Assembly: GCA_964023205.1 (NCBI GenBank)
Contig: OZ026847.1
Location: 13,213,182-13,277,181 of the forward strand
Direction: 5' to 3'
DNA: 64,000 nt
DNA from: Lutraria lutraria
Taxonomy: Eukaryota; Mollusca; Bivalvia; Venerida; Mactridae
Position numbers and translations under genes: made by a program. Position 1 is the stretch's first letter. The number at the start of each line of letters is the position of its first letter. Below the pieces are notes generated by a model. It was not told the DNA's origin. It did no database searches and saw nothing but the letters and a program-made list of their open reading frames with translations. Positions 62,501 to 64,000 of this stretch are shown piece after piece.

Positions 62501-62963
62501 ATGAGGATACGCACCAAACACAAACATGTGATGAAAGTTCAGCAGGTATTGGTATTCCGTCTTCTGCAAATGATGACAAACATGACTACACCAGTCTTAA
62601 CATCGGCCAAAGGGAACATGTGTACAAAGGTAATAATCATAAACAATGTCAAACTTTACCAAATTAATTACTTCGAATTATGTTTAATTCTGACTGTTTT
62701 TTAATTCAATAAATTTCAAATATTAGTCGTATAATGTATTGTGAATAATGTGTATAGTACGTTTTTGTGATAATGTCAAAAGGTAATACGTTTTCTGTAG
62801 TAACATAACTTCAGTTAGGTTGTTGCGAATAGTTGTATACCATGGTACCATTTTATGGCAATGTTAAACTGAAAATGATGAAATCAATCATGTTATGTCA
62901 ACATGTTGCTTGTTGTAAAATTATATTTCTATCCCGACTATTTCAGATTTGACATCCGTGTAA
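59594..62963 (+). CDS. Receptor C: EGF-like ectodomain with ITAM-like tail (complete)
   Basis: Exons 59594-59654, 60368-61183, 61925-62048, 62340-62629, 62947-62963, with phases 1,1,2,1. Total 1,308 nt, 435 aa. It has a signal peptide, then a 272-residue MEGF-like cysteine-rich ectodomain in a single 816-nt exon. This ectodomain is close to that of receptor B (CDECPDDRYGNYC shared). A membrane helix (about 307-331) carries GxxxG and is followed by KRR. The tail carries FYENS (Y352, pYxN) and YTSL-x8-YKDL (Y417, Y429), an ITAM match whose last YxxL is completed by the final exon. The C-terminus TSV fits a class I PDZ ligand. The exon plan equals that of receptor A. Signalling through SH2 kinases of the Syk/Shark type is inferred. 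Confidence 0.9.
59773..59939 (-). mobile_element. tRNA-derived SINE (unit 3)
   Basis: Copy of the same SINE in tandem unit 3, in intron 1 of complete receptor C. Confidence 0.65.
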
Positions 62964-63019
62964 GGAAACTGAGATACAATGGTATTCCCCATGCTGTATG
63001 AACGACAATCCCAAGACTA

Positions 63020-63025
63020 AATAAA
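63020..63025 (+). terminator. Polyadenylation signal of receptor C
   Basis: AATAAA lies 57 bases after the stop codon on the coding strand, in a short AT-rich 3' UTR. Spacing fits a genuine 3' end. Confidence 0.7.
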
Positions 63026-64000
63026 GAAGGCTGACACAAAAGGCATTTTCAACGAAGACTTAATTCTGAAAATTAGCACAAATGCATACAATATCGCAAA
63101 AGATGGAGATCCATTGGATTATTAAAAACAGATGAATGTACATGTATAAAACTATAAATATATAACTATTGTTAATACTAAAATCAGGAGTACTTCAAGA
63201 TTGCAATTTCAAAGATTGTGATTTAAGCTGTTTTGTTGGAATATTCATAATAAGAAACTAATAATGTATCAATTATTATGCATATATTCTTAAATGCAAC
63301 TATTTTCCGAATGAATTTTTCAATGATACATGTAGCTTAAACTTTTAACATAACTAGTAAAACTATATACACAGTGTAGATCAAATAATTAATCAGCACG
63401 GCTCTTATAAAGGTCACAGCACAACATACAGAATAAACTTGAAATACCAAACAAAACGAGATACATACATACCACACGTTGTACGTGCTGTCTCTTTCAT
63501 GTTACATGTGTCATGTATATGTATTATTGACTTTTATAACGTTCATGTTATACGTATTGTTGACTTACAAGATATTATGATACTATTCAATATTGTGACT
63601 CTTGTAACTGAAAACTCTATTTTTGTAACAACACTTATTACTTTATCTGCGACTACATGTTAATGTTATGACAATTTCTTCATAGGCTGACTTCGAAATT
63701 GGAAAAATGTTACTTCCCGACAAAGAAGTTGTTGTTGGAGATTCTCAATTCATCAAACAATTGAAATTTAAAATGTTTTGCGTAGTTACCAATAAATACA
63801 TAGAAAACAAAAACCTTAGATAGAGCGGTTATGGGGAAATGAGACCATACTCTTCCTTATCATATATTTTAAAACGTCTCATGTTTCCAATTCTCAGTAT
63901 AATGTGTTTCCATTATATCTATGTAAATTATACTAATAATATATTTTTCACTATTTAAATTAAATTCTGTGTTCCAAAAATCTATATTTACTTATACTTA
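63026..64000. other. Region downstream of receptor C
   Basis: AT-rich, with no splice-supported coding region. The 74-codon plus-strand frame at 63,439 is short, hydrophobic and has no context. Nothing else is recognised. Confidence 0.5.

Overview
The window is AT-rich eukaryotic DNA with many short spliced exons and many repeats. It looks like a marine mollusc, most likely a bivalve. The clues are a SINE resembling the bivalve Meta-domain family, large MEGF/scavenger-type cysteine-rich receptors, and an intact Ty3/gypsy element. No species can be named from sequence alone. I assembled spliced gene models by hand from exon phases and GT/AG sites; the three full receptor models each total an exact multiple of three.

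Layout. (1) 112-7987 is a complete Ty3/gypsy LTR retrotransposon with identical 496-bp LTRs, gag and pol in overlapping frames, and a textbook -1 frameshift signal at the junction. (2) 8814-13114 (+) is receptor A: signal peptide, cysteine-rich EGF-like ectodomain, one membrane helix, and a tail with an ITAM-like double YxxL motif. (3) 13.1-23.6 kb is mostly non-coding. It holds a broken minus-strand DUF4806-like gene with a CRE/CCAAT promoter, foldback elements and a decayed LINE ORF1. (4) 23597-41289 (-) is receptor B: a closely related cysteine-rich ectodomain joined to two tandem tyrosine phosphatase domains, 21 exons and 1026 aa. (5) 35695-62108 is three head-to-tail copies of an ~8.8 kb unit. 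Each unit carries the ectodomain and membrane exons of B (minus) and of a third receptor C (plus), head to head around a ~714-bp intergenic gap. (6) Receptor C is complete only in the last unit (59594-62963), where its ITAM-like tail lies. B is complete only in the first unit, where its phosphatase exons lie.

The most interesting point is how these fit together. B and C have homologous ectodomains, each encoded by a single 816-nt exon. They are transcribed divergently and carry opposite signalling tails: phosphatase versus ITAM-like kinase docking. The duplication breakpoints fall in the introns just after the membrane exons of both genes. Duplication therefore multiplies ectodomain cassettes while leaving one phosphatase tail on the left edge and one ITAM tail on the right edge. 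Exon phases allow each extra ectodomain/TM cassette to splice in frame only to its distant shared tail. This resembles a paired activating/inhibitory receptor locus with expandable ectodomains. An assembly artefact must be excluded for the near-identical copies.
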